This document shows positions 1 through 12,544 of a stretch of DNA of 64,000 bases, in pieces. The stretch comes from Paragonimus westermani. Taxonomy: Eukaryota; Platyhelminthes; Trematoda; Plagiorchiida; Troglotrematidae. The DNA lies in assembly GCA_008508345.1 (NCBI GenBank), contig QNGE01001035.1:110875-174874 (forward strand), given 5' to 3'. How positions within the stretch are numbered: the stretch's first letter is position 1; every line of letters begins with the position of its first letter. The notes under the pieces were generated by a model that saw only the letters and a program-made list of their open reading frames with translations, did no database searches and was not told the DNA's origin. A program made the position numbers and the translations under genes.

Positions 1-2038
1 GGAACAACCGCATGCACCTCCTGATAAGGCAATTCACAAGGGACGAATCGAAGACGGTCGTTTCAGTCACCTGCGTAGTAGTTTCGACAAACTGGTCACA
101 AAACGCAGGACTGTGGATGTAGGCCACCGTGCCCTCAGAAATGATAAACATTCACTGCCAATTAAAAATTAAGATATGACCAAAATCATTTAAGCCGAAT
201 CAGCCAAGCGAGCGTGCATAGGAGGTTTGGATACTGGTGAATGGTATGGCCAAACAGGTACACGGATTACTAGGGTTGGGTGCAAGAGACCTTCAAAGAG
301 ATCGACAAAGATCAGAAGACACAGTGTTGTGTTTGCTGAAGGTCTACTAAAAAGGGTCACACAGTTTCCAGAGGTAATGTTCTGATTGGTCTTACCTCAT
401 CAGGTTTTTACGGGAGAAGATATGTAATCCCGGTGAGAGAGTTCGTGCTATATAGCAAGCCTATTCGGTAATAGCAAAATTCATCTGTATGAACTGGTTT
501 CACATGTGATATCAAATACTGGGCAAGAGTTTTATTGCTCTGCGTCCCACTTTGATGCATAGCATGCAGGTTTAGTCATCTGACAAAAGTGCTCAACGCA
601 AGTAGATTTAAAAGTAGCGGAATGTGTGTGGTTAACATTATTAACAACATGCTGCACGTGTACAATACGCTGTGTGTCTCGAAAACAGGGTCGACCGAAT
701 GTAGAGCTGCTTTGAAAATGCATATTCATTTTAAGGAGATATTGCACATTAGCAGGCAAAACATGCGAGTCACAAAGTCCGTTGTTTGTGGACACTGTTG
801 AAAAACGGACGGTTAATTACCTCCTCAGTTTTCGGTGCGTTCATCTACTACAGCGAAAGACATCTACCGATTATCTGGGTGTGAAAGTTGAATGGGATAT
901 GGTTTATCCGATGTGAGGATAACTAATTTGCGAAACCTGTGGCTACGAATTTCTCAGCAACATAAACACCTCACGACAGAAGCCATCCGGTACTGATCAT
1001 ATGATATAATTACTTATTATCAATCCCAGTTCTTTGATATACTTGTTACTGATGTGAACCTGTGCATGTTGGACGAGGCTGTTCGGATCAGTTCACTGAA
1101 GGGGGTCAGGTAAGTCAAAGATGTAATTTAATCTCAAGTTCATTACACACATGGCTGACTGCAAACCATTTAGTTAAAATAAAAGTTAAAAAGTTAAATA
1201 TTTGTTATTTCGAAATGCAAAAAGTAGGAGTATCTGTCGAGTTTTTCGTGACACGCGAGAATCTCTTTATTCAACCGTTCGTTTGCGATTCCTTTGTTTC
1301 AGCTGGTCGGCGAATCCCCATGTTTGTGACACGTTTTCAAACTGATTCTTGTCCCTTAAAATTTCACCCTCTGTGACAATTTGAAAGATTTGCCTTTCTG
1401 ACCAGGTGCCGTTTGCAACTGCTTCAGAGGGACTAAAATTTCCCACTATAACAATTTGAACCATAATCACAAGCGACTGTGGATGAGTAGTTGAGTAAGT
1501 TGACCGTGTCTCACTTGAGGTAAGCGGCACTGTAGTCAACAAGTTCTCCGGGCCTTCAGCTTGATGTTCATTTGTGACAAGAATGTACACTTGTGTTTTA
1601 CCGAGAGGGAAACTCACCTCCACTTTAGCGTTTTTCCCTAAGGACTAGGCGTAAGATTCGTATGAATACACCTGAGTGTGAGTGGTTTTCACTCTATGAT
1701 CTAAAAACTCTCCAGACCATTTGGCAAGACGGGTAAATGGATAGGAGTGTGTGCGTAAATTTGCGATATGAAATAACTTTGCAGTTTATGACAGCAGATT
1801 TGACACGGTGATCGCCAACGCGCTCAGCATTTTGTTGAATACAACAGCTCTTGTATATGACGCGTCAACAACAACAATCAACGAAATCGCACTCCACCAG
1901 AAGAAAATGGTTCGTTCAATTCTTTCAGATCCAAACATAACACACAAGAATATATACAACACGCAGACAGCAACGATCACACAAACAATCACCACCGGCC
2001 TTGGACTGTGCTCGAGCCAGGTAACTAAGCAATCTTGA
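1..2038. other. No supported gene
   Basis: I see no gene I can support. The longest open stretches are on the minus strand at 1267-1623 and 1786-2103. The second would encode two or three hydrophobic segments, but the plus strand over the same bases is also open and is flanked by an acceptor-like site at about 1784 and a donor-like CAG/GTAACT at 2020. Neither strand can be chosen from sequence alone. Confidence 0.3.
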
Positions 2039-2699
2039 TTAATTACATTTCCGGAAAAGCGACCCGTGTCGAGTTCGGATCGCACAGTTAACCGGGTTAA
2101 CAACGTGGTCTGTTTCTATAATTCGTTTATCCATTGGTATGATTGTGTTTCTCAGTGAGCATCCTACCGCCATTTTCTCCTGCATCGTCGAGGTCACCAA
2201 GCCCATGGAATCTGATAAACGATATGGAACATTGTGTTCCGGTAGGATACGATTGTGCACAAACCAACCAACACTTCGAATCAAAGCGGGAAACGCAATT
2301 TAATTGAATGACACATACAAGCAAAGGTAAGCTGTATGCTTCAACACACATCACTTATGATATGGAAACAAGTGAAACATTTGGAACTATGCACACATCA
2401 TTGATGGCTGGTCTTTTTTTACTGGGTATACCAATAAACATCTCAGATCATGAGGGTAGGGTTAAGACCTAAGCTAATATTTTCTAACCAACTTGAAAAC
2501 AGTGATCGGTGCGTATCTATGAACTGTTTGAAAATACTTACATATTAAGCGTTGTTTGTCCGTGATCAGCACCTACGACAAAAGCTTCACATAGAGGTTG
2601 CTCTAAGTGGACTAGCTTTGCATAAAAATTTGTGAAGAAACGTCCTCTCGTCTTACGAGTGAAGTACCTGAGAAGGTTCAACCACTGTTCGAGTCCTCC
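2039..2699 (-). CDS. Candidate gene fragment, two exons, unknown product
   Basis: I do not recognise the product. The first candidate exon, 2699 down to 2542 (158 nt), has a pyrimidine-rich acceptor ending TTTCTCGCAG and a perfect GTAAGT donor. Only one frame is open across it, giving 52 codons that start GGLEQWLNLL and end in phase 2. The next acceptor (TTTGATTCGAAG, exon from 2273) restores the frame and stays open for 77 residues to a TAA at 2039. The matching phase is the main support. No domain, signal peptide or membrane segment is visible, and upstream exons are not certain. A chance pair of open frames remains possible because open stretches of this size are frequent in the window. 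Confidence 0.3.
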
Positions 2700-3970
2700 C
2701 TGCGAGAAATGGAAACATGCTGATGAAATTGTGTTGCACAAACATATTCTGAAGTTTTACACTGGAAAGATCGAAACCAACTATTGAAATCTCACGTTAC
2801 GTCCGTCGTTAATGTAGCGGATGAATGAAACTTGGTGTTTCCTATTTATTGCACTCTTGACTTAACACTGGTTTAGGTTGGAGCTCTCCATGCTGGGAAA
2901 TTACTCAGTAGATATGTTGTATAAAATAACACGTAAAAGTGAATTATACTGTGGATTCATCCTGAACACTTTTGTCAATCATACACAAATGATTGACATG
3001 TAACGGAAAGCTTTACTTCCAACAATTTCACTCCATTCGCAAGTTCACATTTGGTAAAAGTGTGAACAATGAATTCACGGTGGCAATTCCTGTTTTCTGA
3101 TTAGTTTATTCAAATGGTTCAGCTGTTTTGACCTTTTCACAAGCTGTCATGTTTTCAACTCGGGTTGTATAAAGGAGTACTGTCCATGTGGCCGTCATCA
3201 TCTCTCCAAGTTGAAGCATTGCTTCCCATTGCCCCATTTAAAACGGTCAGTAAAAAGACATCAATTTCCGTATGAATTCATTTCGTATGCTCCTGTAAGT
3301 CGTACATGGGTGATTATTATGAGGACAAAACATGATTAAACTCATATGAAACGGACAAATGTAGCTGTTTGTTGAACACAGGGAACCGTTCGCCGACAGC
3401 TGATCAGAAATGCTTCGGTACACTTGATAGTTCGTGAGTTACATGCATTCATGTCGATTGAATGGCCCGTCTCGCATTACGCAGACAGTCACAAAACTGC
3501 GATCCTACAGTTTAAATTTATAGCGAACTTTTTCTGTCCAGTGATATGTTTATTGCACGTTTATCTTAGTGATATAAGCCAATGCTGAGTACAGTACAGT
3601 TTCCTACGGAAGTCTGAGACAGACTCTCAGAGTCAAACACAATCATTATTGAAACCAAATTAATCGTGTTTTGAGTACGTCCTTATCAGTTTAGCTGGGT
3701 CTGCCTATGTTTGTGGGGCGCAACGTTGCACATTGATGTTGTTGGCAAACTATCATTTGTACTGACCGCCCCACTGACATAAGTCCTTATTAGTAAATGT
3801 CATGTACCTTGCACCCGAATCGGGTATCTGCGATTTTGAACCGGTTGACGTGTAGGATATACAAGGCATCGTATTTATTATGCTTCTGGTCAACCAGAGC
3901 AAGGCTACTGGACGATCTTTGATAACTTTTTCAGTTTTACTGTGATGTCTTAATGGTGCTCTGTCAGCAC
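2700..3970. other. No supported gene
   Basis: Nothing recognisable. A possible minus-strand open stretch at about 3811-3880 is flanked by weak AG and GT sites and is not called. Confidence 0.3.
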
Positions 3971-5064
3971 CTTTGTCCCAAGAGAATCAAGACTTTTGCA
4001 AATGTCTTTCCACCTCTAAAGAAAATAAGCAATACTATGACGGATTTGTTAGCCGGCGTTGATTGAACTATTGGAAGACCCCGTTTTTCTTCAATGCGGT
4101 GTTCCGTATAAGCAAGTTTTACAATCACTTCATTGTTAATCGTTTTAATCGGACTTATACTAATCTGAACATATTGGTATTTATCAACCTGCTTGGACAA
4201 TCATCTAGTCACTCGACACATATTCAGCTGTACAACAGAAGAATAATGAACTTAAAAACACTGTTTGGTCGAGGACAGGTGATTTATTTTCCTGGATCAT
4301 AATGATTAGGAAGAAGTAAATCATCTATGTGATTTTGCGGCTAAATTGTGCACCTGAGTGTCCCGTGAAGTCGAGGGTTGAAGTTCGCTCTTATAAAGTC
4401 AGTTTTACACGGTGGACCGATGAAGTCAGGTTTTTTCCCAACAACAATAGCCCGATCACGTGCATCTACGGTTATTATGCTCCCGATTATAACATGGGCA
4501 TGATAGGCATTTTTCTTCAACACAGTATCGGTTGTCTTCAAATCTTGCGCTGTTGTTTCTGTAGATTAAACTCTGGTGATAAGAAAACAAAGCAAGTTTA
4601 CACGTAAACTTGAGAGACCTTAAGTGAACAAAATCCCTACATTTTGAAGTGCACGCTTCTTTAAGGTGAAATGAGTGCCGTGAGTATGCAAAATATTTGC
4701 CTCTTCAGGTCTATAGACTGGAGGAAAAATGAGTTTCCGACTCTCCTTCCAAAGTTTAGGTGAACGGTATACTTGTTTGAATTATTGAACGAGGGTGGCA
4801 AAAATGACGAAAATATTGTTCACCTATCAGCGAAGTACCCGTGGTGTAGTCCGGCAGCTAAAGATGTAGTCTGCCGAAGAAAATAGCTCATGGTACTTGA
4901 TCTGGTTGAACCCCGTCCAACTTCTGTTAATTTGGCGATGCAACTCGTGATGAAGTATGAAGTGTATATACTCGGTATGTAGCACAGTAGGAGCTCTTTA
5001 ACAGCTGGTGTTAGTGCACTCAGTTGGACATCAGATCGACCAAAGGTCGACCGACTGACAACCT
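3971..5064 (-). CDS. Candidate exon group, unknown product
   Basis: Three stretches on the minus strand have acceptor and donor signals. They are 5064-4824 (241 nt, acceptor TTTTTGTTAG, donor AG/GTGAAC, open for 79 codons), 4558-4354 (205 nt, acceptor TTTAATCTACAG, donor AG/GTGCAC) and 4015-3971 (45 nt, acceptor TTATTTTCTTTAG). The 205-nt and 45-nt pieces join in phase 2. The 241-nt piece ends in phase 2 but the long frame of the 205-nt piece needs phase 1. In the phase that does fit, it reads a short cysteine-rich tail and stops. They could belong to the same gene as 2039-2699. I do not recognise any domain, and the plus strand over 4329-4607 is also open, so this may be chance. Confidence 0.2.
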
Positions 5065-8000
5065 CTAACAAAAAGCCATTTGTGTGCAATTAACAACAAA
5101 ATGGAAGGTTTCTACAAACTGACTGAAGCTGTTTTGCCGTCCAATTTGCTTCATCACTACGAAATAAAGTGCACTTCTCAGGGAGAATTCTTAGTAACGG
5201 ATTTGGTTTGTGGATTTCTGTTAGGCAGCAAAACCGAGGGACGATCCAACCAGTCGGTTTTTTAAACAGAATTTCTGAAATTCCTTTCAAATATGAACTC
5301 TGTTTTAGACTATTTGAAATCTGGCCTCTACTCAGGATCGCTTTCTTCTTTTCAGCAATTGGTTTTCTAATTTTGTTGTGATCGTGCCGAACGCATGAAA
5401 TCTTCTTAATCCGGTCTTTCCTGGTCGTAACCATTACGCCTTTTCCTCTTTTCCAGCTTGCCGCGAGAATATCGTTACGTACACGAACAGCCTCAAGAGC
5501 TGAGAGTAACGAGTGGAGGTCGAATGAATCCAAATTTTAATGTCGACAGTGGTAGCAGCAAGTGACTAAATTCTATCTGAAGCACTCCGGAGTGCCAACA
5601 CGAAAGTCCTGGAGTTTGTCTGGTTATAGGATTTTTAAACTGTATCTAGCTATTTTTGCTAAACTTTGGCTCTCTTGAATAGAGTGATGCCAAACCCAAT
5701 TTGAGAACAATAGTAAACATGACTTTCCCGGTTTATCAGAAACTAAAATTCAGGCTTCACATTACTGATACAATCCATTAGTTTTTACCGTTTATCGAGT
5801 GTGTATTTGGTAACAGCAATCTACAAGTAGTAGTCAGCCTCACTGCCTTTTTTCTCTATCAGTTATTCAGAACATGTTTCCGCTGCGTTTACATTCCGTA
5901 AGTGTTAAATCTGTTATGAAAACATTTCATTTTTCAATTCAAGTCAGTACCGTCTGAGAAGCACACATTTGAACGAAAAGAGCTCCTATCCAGAACCATC
6001 CGAACACTCGAGTGAGCTTAATTTCGTCCAGTCCAACCGTTAAGAGGCTAGAGCAATTCGCTTGCCTCTACATGCCTGGCAGTTTGTATTCTGTTTCAAT
6101 TTCCGCGGTCTCTAAATCCGGTATCTATCTGATGTACGGCCTGGGGAATCAAATTCTACACTGTATCTGACCTGGTCAGTTCCACTAACATTGTTCTGTT
6201 CTTTAGCGTTCTGCGTCCTCTGGTTTTGTACTGTAATGATTATGAAGACTTCAGGTTATGATCCACACTTCCTAAAACTGACTTTAGTATCACGGCATTC
6301 TACAGAGGAAGTTGATGTGATTACTTCTTTATGGGATTATTCATCTGCCTTTTGAGTAGCCATGAAGCATCAGTCAGCTGTTACTGTCTGGCCTATATGT
6401 ACGACACCCATACCATCATAGTGTTCGTCTTGCCTTTAAGCTTTACCTAAGGAATCGAAGCAAGCAGATGAATATTAGAGAAGTCATTTAACTCAAATAT
6501 TAACCTCCAAGATGGTTTGATTCATTGTTTTATGCAGGATTGTTGTGTTCTTCCGGTAGCAAAGTAGCTAAAGGTTTATTCAAAATAACAGGCAGATAGA
6601 GGTGAGAATTGCCTGAAGCGCTCTTGGCAATGTTCTAGCGTCTTTGGAACTAAAATATCAAACATACGTGTGAAAAGTGCGTATTGTGATGAGTAGCACA
6701 CAGGCACATTGTATCGAACACTGAAACTCTCAGGCAGACGGTCTGACTGTGGACAGGAAGTTAAATCAAACAACCTGGTGGCTAGAGACTGAGTTGGTTC
6801 GTTTAACTGCAAAGTAAATTTGAACACTTCATTCAAACAAGAACAAGACATCTACTAAATTATTCTGCTAAGGCAGCTCTGTGCTAATCTAGAACATTGT
6901 CTCGATGAACGATTGAATGGAGGATCATCCATCGTCAATGGCTGACGTTATGCTACGCGATGGCTGGGAGTTTAAAGAGTTTCCGTGACACTTGTTCGAT
7001 ACTCATTCAAGAATCAACAGTACTTTGAAATGGCGCGAGTTCATCCAAAGCCCTCTGACTCTAACAGTGGGACGCCATTTGGTGGTGGGAAGCAATAAAT
7101 AGGGATTGTTTGTTTGAGTGCATTTGTGGTCTGCAGTTTGGGTTGACAAATTTAAAGCCACACATTCCAAGAAAGTCATGTTTTCTCAGGTATGCCAACC
7201 ACTTTTCAAAACACACTGACGAGTATGAAGTTGGGATTTTCTCCGTTTTGTTTGTGGAATGTGTATGCACGTATATGGTCATTAAAATTATGCTTGGTTC
7301 TCTTAAAACAGGGGATAACAAGCAGCTATACGGTGAATAAAGTGTCTCAGATATTTTACAGTTAATGTCTTTCAGGCTACCTAAGAATCGCCACTTGACT
7401 TCACAGTTGGAAAAATGTGTGAATTGTGAATTTGAAACAGTATCATGATAACAAATGCGGTGTTGCCCTTCGACCACAGTGTTGGCCGCAATTGTTACGG
7501 TCACTCTCTCGCAGTCGCAGATGACCGATTTACTTATATCCTACCACCTGCTTGTTTGCCTCACCATCGGTTGGTAGACTAAACAAAATGGATCATTGAG
7601 GTTCTGCTTTCTGATTGGTTTATTGTCAGACGGGTCAAATCTTTGGCCAACGTGACCTGTAGGTTTTTGGTCCCGTGCTGAGTGGCAGAAATCCGGTGTG
7701 CCTTCTCACGTCTCATGTTCTGGTTTCGCGTAGTTGGTAGAACTATAACAGCAATAAGCAATGATTCAAGTCCAGCCAAAGCCCTAACATTTCACATTTG
7801 GGTCCTACCTAAAATCATAAATCTGTCACAATACTTATTGGTAATACCATTTACGTATCCAACAGTGGCGTTGCTGGATTCCAACGTGAACGGTTTGAAA
7901 AATCTTGTCGAGGTTCAGAAGACGTCAGAAAACAACCCTAATAACACATAGTGGAGACACTCTTAGGGACCTGGTGGGGCTACATATGGTTGTTCCATTT

Positions 8001-11000
8001 CGTCAGTTAATAAATACTCTGTGGTGTTAAATGCACAGCCAACCTTGTTGATAAAACACGTATGTGCTACGAAAATATTTTGCGACATGGTCCGCTAATT
8101 CGGGAATTGAAGTTAGTTTTTTCTCTTAGTGAACTAATGTTGCAACTTTTGGTAGTCAGTTTACTTTCATGTTATGTTCCTATCCCTATTCCGTTTTGTT
8201 CTTACGTGTAACCCGTGTGGTGGCGATTAGTAAGAAGTTCTTGTTTTCATAACTACTTGGCACAATGGTTAAATGCTGTAGTCGTTGCGAGTGATATTGG
8301 TCGTTGGATAATTCTTCATCCTTCTCACTTGAAACACATCCATACCAGTTGAAGAGATTGACAAACGTAACCTGCAGATTTTTGTCTCAACTCGATCTTA
8401 CGTTACAAGAGGTAGGTAGAGGAACAGTTTTGCGTGGAAGTGAGGGATGTTTGAGTGGCGCTGATACTTTGGTTTGCATTTGTGGAGCAGTCGCCTGCAA
8501 AGCGTTCACACTTAACAATACGTTGCTCACCACTACAATGCTTTACTACGTTATGAGCACCCACTATTGTTGTTGATGTTCATGAACTGGCGAGCGCTTC
8601 GTCCTAATTATCCCATTGAACCATTCACTGATGCACATGACTTGTTCTACCATTCCATTCGGTCTCCGTACATGCACATCTAACAACTTCGTCACCCTTG
8701 CCAGTCCATGTTTCGGTGTTCTGTGGAGCACACACTACATAAGCGCATTCACTTAACCTGGCAGAGGACACTTATTTAGTTCCTTCTGTTTTACTCACCT
8801 TCACTGTGAGTAATCTTTTACCGTTTGATTTCAATTTTTTTCTGACTGGTGCCTCGCATCAGATGTTTACCACTGTTTGTGTGATCGACACAAATGAGCA
8901 TGAGATAGTTACAGCGCTGTCTGCTCATGGTGAACGCTGTAATTTTACCGTCATTTATGCGATCTGCATATGCGCAAGCTCTGCGATTGCACGCGCATCG
9001 TAAAGAAGACGAGCAAGCGATGAGCTGCAAGATCGCTGCCCGTTGTCGCAAATTGGAATTGCGACATTATACCCTACAATTTCATATATAAGGAAAATAT
9101 GACCTGTGCCATTGTCATTCAGTATCTCTCAGTGCTGCCCCTAGAACTACACAGTCTCATTTGGAGGTTCTTCGTGACGTAGTTTCTGATTAAGACGATT
9201 GGAAGCCATTAGCTTCAGCCACCAGAGTGGGGAGCAAATAAATAGCATATACATCGTTTTTCCACAAACATAAGTTGATTCAGTTGGTACGGGGCAATAC
9301 ATTTGTGTCACATTTGTCCACGAGGTAGCCAAGTTATCCGATCTGATGATCAAGCAGTCAGGAAATTTTGTATCATTTTGTTACCTTCAGGTCAAATGAA
9401 AAACCTCACACCTACCCATGTTTGTCACCTGGCAGGTTGCAGACTGTACATACTGTCCCGAACTGCAGTACAGCAGAGGGCCTAAACGTCCTCCCTCAAC
9501 GCAGGCATGAAAGTAGTCCTTCGGTTCTGTTTCACGCAACAGCTGGAGGAATCAGGTAGCAACTTCAAGAAGAAACCTTCTTCCAGCTGAAAATTAATAA
9601 GCGTTCATTAACATTCATCTGTACAATATGTGGTATTATATTAAAATGGTCAGCCTGCATTTTGCAAAGAGTAGAGCGTCAAGGACAGCATTCCCATCGC
9701 CGTTCGTCAAAAAACTCGCTACGGAAGTAAGCTTTTGTGGATGGGACGGATCATTTTCACTCAAAGTCTCTACATTGTTTCGAGGGCTCAATGGCACGTA
9801 TACTGTTTCTTGGTCACGAGAATTTCAGATACACTGTTGACTTAGTACTCAGAAGTCAGTAAGAAAGAACTCGTCTTTTCCGTCAGGTTATGCTTGCATG
9901 TCGGAACCCGGAAATGGCTTAGACAGGCAAGACCACCGAAGTTGACAGAGAACGAAGTTCAACGTTTACCGTTTCATAACGTGTTCATCCCTAATTTAGA
10001 TGGGTGCAATAAAGACAAGGAAATAACCCTAGAATTTAGTTTACTTAAGATATGAACACGTGTGGTAAGCTCTCCATTTTATCACCTGACGTTCTGCGAT
10101 GTGGTATGCGGTCGATCTGACTATTGTTAAGTCTTTAAATTGTACTTTACTCGAATAGAAGTGTCCCATGTACGCACCCAATTTGGTACTACAGAGCATT
10201 ATATACACATGCATACATGGGATACCATTTGAAATCCCAAGGTAATCAGAGCAAATAAAAATTTATTCAACAGCAATTATGGACAGATTTTTCAGATGAA
10301 ACAGGCAAATTAGGTGTTTTGTGATAACTTGTATAGATTTATCGGTGACTAATCCCTTTATACTTCTATGTCTGCTTCGACAATTACTCAAATTCAATAG
10401 GTATACTGGTCAGATAACGAGTTCAGACATGCAGCACACGATGAAAGAATCTGAACATAGAAATCTAAAGGGATTCGTCAACCATAATTCCATACATTCT
10501 ATCACAACACACCCATAATTTGCCGGTCTCAGCTGAAAAATTATCAATACTTCGCATTGGTTCAACTGTTATTCGCCATAATTGCCTTTTGATTTTAGGC
10601 AACGTCTCAATATGTTACTCGCAGCGACTTCACCAAGATCATTTTGTGAGATGACGTCGGAGTTGAACAGATGAGCTCTGATTCCCTCCACACTGTGTTG
10701 AACGGTTGGTGCTAACTGCTGATCTGATGACCGTCACGTCGTTGACTGTTCAGCGCTTCTGCGGGCGGTCGCGTTGTCCTCTCTTGTGAAGAGTTGGCCA
10801 AGTGATCTCTGCTCATCGTACGTGGGGAACAGATCAGTAATTCGGCAGCCAATAACGAAGTGTACTGTCATTTTAAGGAGATCTAGAGAACGGTGCATCA
10901 TAGCAAGGACGCTTCATCATGGACCAATCACCACACTTTACATGCCAAGCCCTAAGACAGATCATCATCTTCCTTGATTGCAATTCGTCTTTTCCGGCCA

Positions 11001-11294
11001 TGCATATCTTCGACGGGGGAGTCCGATCCACCGTGAATGAATCCTACTTCGCTACTAATTCACATTATCTTTGTGTCATTTCAACACAGTGTTTTGCATT
11101 TACACCATACCCAAGTGGTTGAACAAATGTAGTAGAAGTCAGTCGTTGGCCTCATGAAACTGGCAGCAGCCAGAGTGCGCTGAACGTCCATTCATTCAAT
11201 CACCGACACCGCGAACAACATATTACGTCAGCCGTACATAAGAGGAAACACAGTGGTCCGTGCGGCCGATTATCTGGCAAATTTTCCTGCCTAT
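5065..11294. other. No supported gene
   Basis: Mixed sequence without a feature I can defend. The largest open stretch is on the minus strand at 5090-5533 (147 codons), basic and without a recognised domain. It overlaps other open frames and lacks a clear acceptor in phase. Other open stretches (for example 7061-7504 minus, 8304-8576 plus and 10774-11122 plus) look like chance. Confidence 0.3.
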
Positions 11295-11386
11295 TGATAA
11301 ACAGATTGAGAATAACACAACGTTACGAGCAAGTTGTAATAATCTACGTTCCAACCACCTCGGGTAGCCTTCCTCAGGAGTGTTGC
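11295..11386 (-). repeat. Hammerhead-like short repeat, degraded copy
   Basis: Read on the minus strand, this copy matches the repeat unit seen at 36926-37019 and 55484-55580. The CTGAGGA core and the stem II region with a CGAGGTGG loop are present. The GAAAC box has become GGAAC and the distal GAGT has become GATT, so a hammerhead fold would lose its conserved core and a stem I pair. The same downstream sequence, ending in a TCTCAATCTG-like stretch, is present. This is an old, probably inactive copy. Confidence 0.6.
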
Positions 11387-12544
11387 ATATTGTCAAGCGC
11401 GTATTACAGAACAGCAGAACAGCGCAGGAACACATGTGTGGGGCCAACCAATCTGAGCTTGTCTTCCGGAGTGGACATGTTTGCGAGTGTGTCTACCTGT
11501 ACTTCTGTTTGTTTGCTGTGTCTCACTTTGTGCGGACCTGAGACGGAAACTTATTTTCTGTAATGCAGCTTACGTTTTGAAAGAGATTTTGGGATAGTTG
11601 ATCGATGGTTGATAATCTTCGTTGTCACTGCGAACGCCCACAGAACCTACGTCCCCTTTTGTGATCGGACTACTTATTCCCTTGCCATGAAGCACCGAAA
11701 CGTGACCATCTGAGCAGTGTAACTTGATGAGGAATGTGTTTCATTTGGTATGATTTTAGGCAAATGTGTGTTTGGCAAGATACAGCCAATTAATTTTGAA
11801 CTGGGACTGTCAATCTAGAAAGACTGTTCTGGGCAAAATTTTCGATACTAGACCAGTCATCACTTCGTGAAATGCCAGGATCGCTTAATGTGTAGGGTTT
11901 TATTATGCAGGTTGTAACACTCTACATTTCGACCACCTCGGATGTTGTGAGTGAAACTTCGATTGAATAAACCGTCCCATTTTTGGTAATCTGATAATCC
12001 ACTGTTGCTAAATCTCAGCTGATATAACTTTTATGGCAGTCACCCCGGTTTAGTATTCCATAACCTACATCGAAATTCGTTTACTTGCTAAACAACCTTT
12101 GATTTTCGTGTTGGGATTTGGGATACTTAGATCGGTGCAAAACTGATGCATTTGAGATTCGTTATGTATTTCCACGTATAAAATTTCCACTTCACATCTC
12201 ATTAGGAGCTGTACGAACAAAGTAAGCTAATTTGGAAAATCTCCATCCACTGGTGTACACATGAAACAAATGTACGTAGATAATTTATAAGGTGTGCGAA
12301 ACGTTCTGACAGTAACTTTATTAACGGTCTGCTAAGTTGCTTGCAATAGACACCAGGTACCTTCATGCACCTAATGGACTATATTGAACTCGCAATTCAA
12401 ATTATGTCTAGACGAGCCATGTATTCGGTCGATATTTTAACACACGTCCATCCATTGGACGACAGACGAGCGTGAGCACAACATGCTTGGGCTTTGTAAC
12501 GAATAAATTCTATTTCACAGCCCATGTGTTTGGAAAACAGAATA
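11387..12544. other. Intergenic, one repeat scrap
   Basis: No gene seen. A truncated copy of the hammerhead-like repeat lies on the minus strand at about 11908-11953, retaining only the CGAGGTGGTCGAAA half and the following GTAGAGTGTTACAAC. Confidence 0.35.

Noticed and set aside
1786..2103. Minus-strand open frame with hydrophobic segments
   Set aside because: The plus strand over the same bases is also open with acceptor and donor-like sites; the hydrophobic pattern may be only the complement of an Asn/Thr-rich frame.
2660..2720. TGTTCGAGTCC, similar to a tRNA B box
   Set aside because: No A box or cloverleaf can be formed around it, and it overlaps a better exon candidate.
5090..5533. 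147-codon minus-strand open frame
   Set aside because: No domain, no acceptor in phase, and overlapping open frames; long open frames of this size occur by chance in 64 kb.
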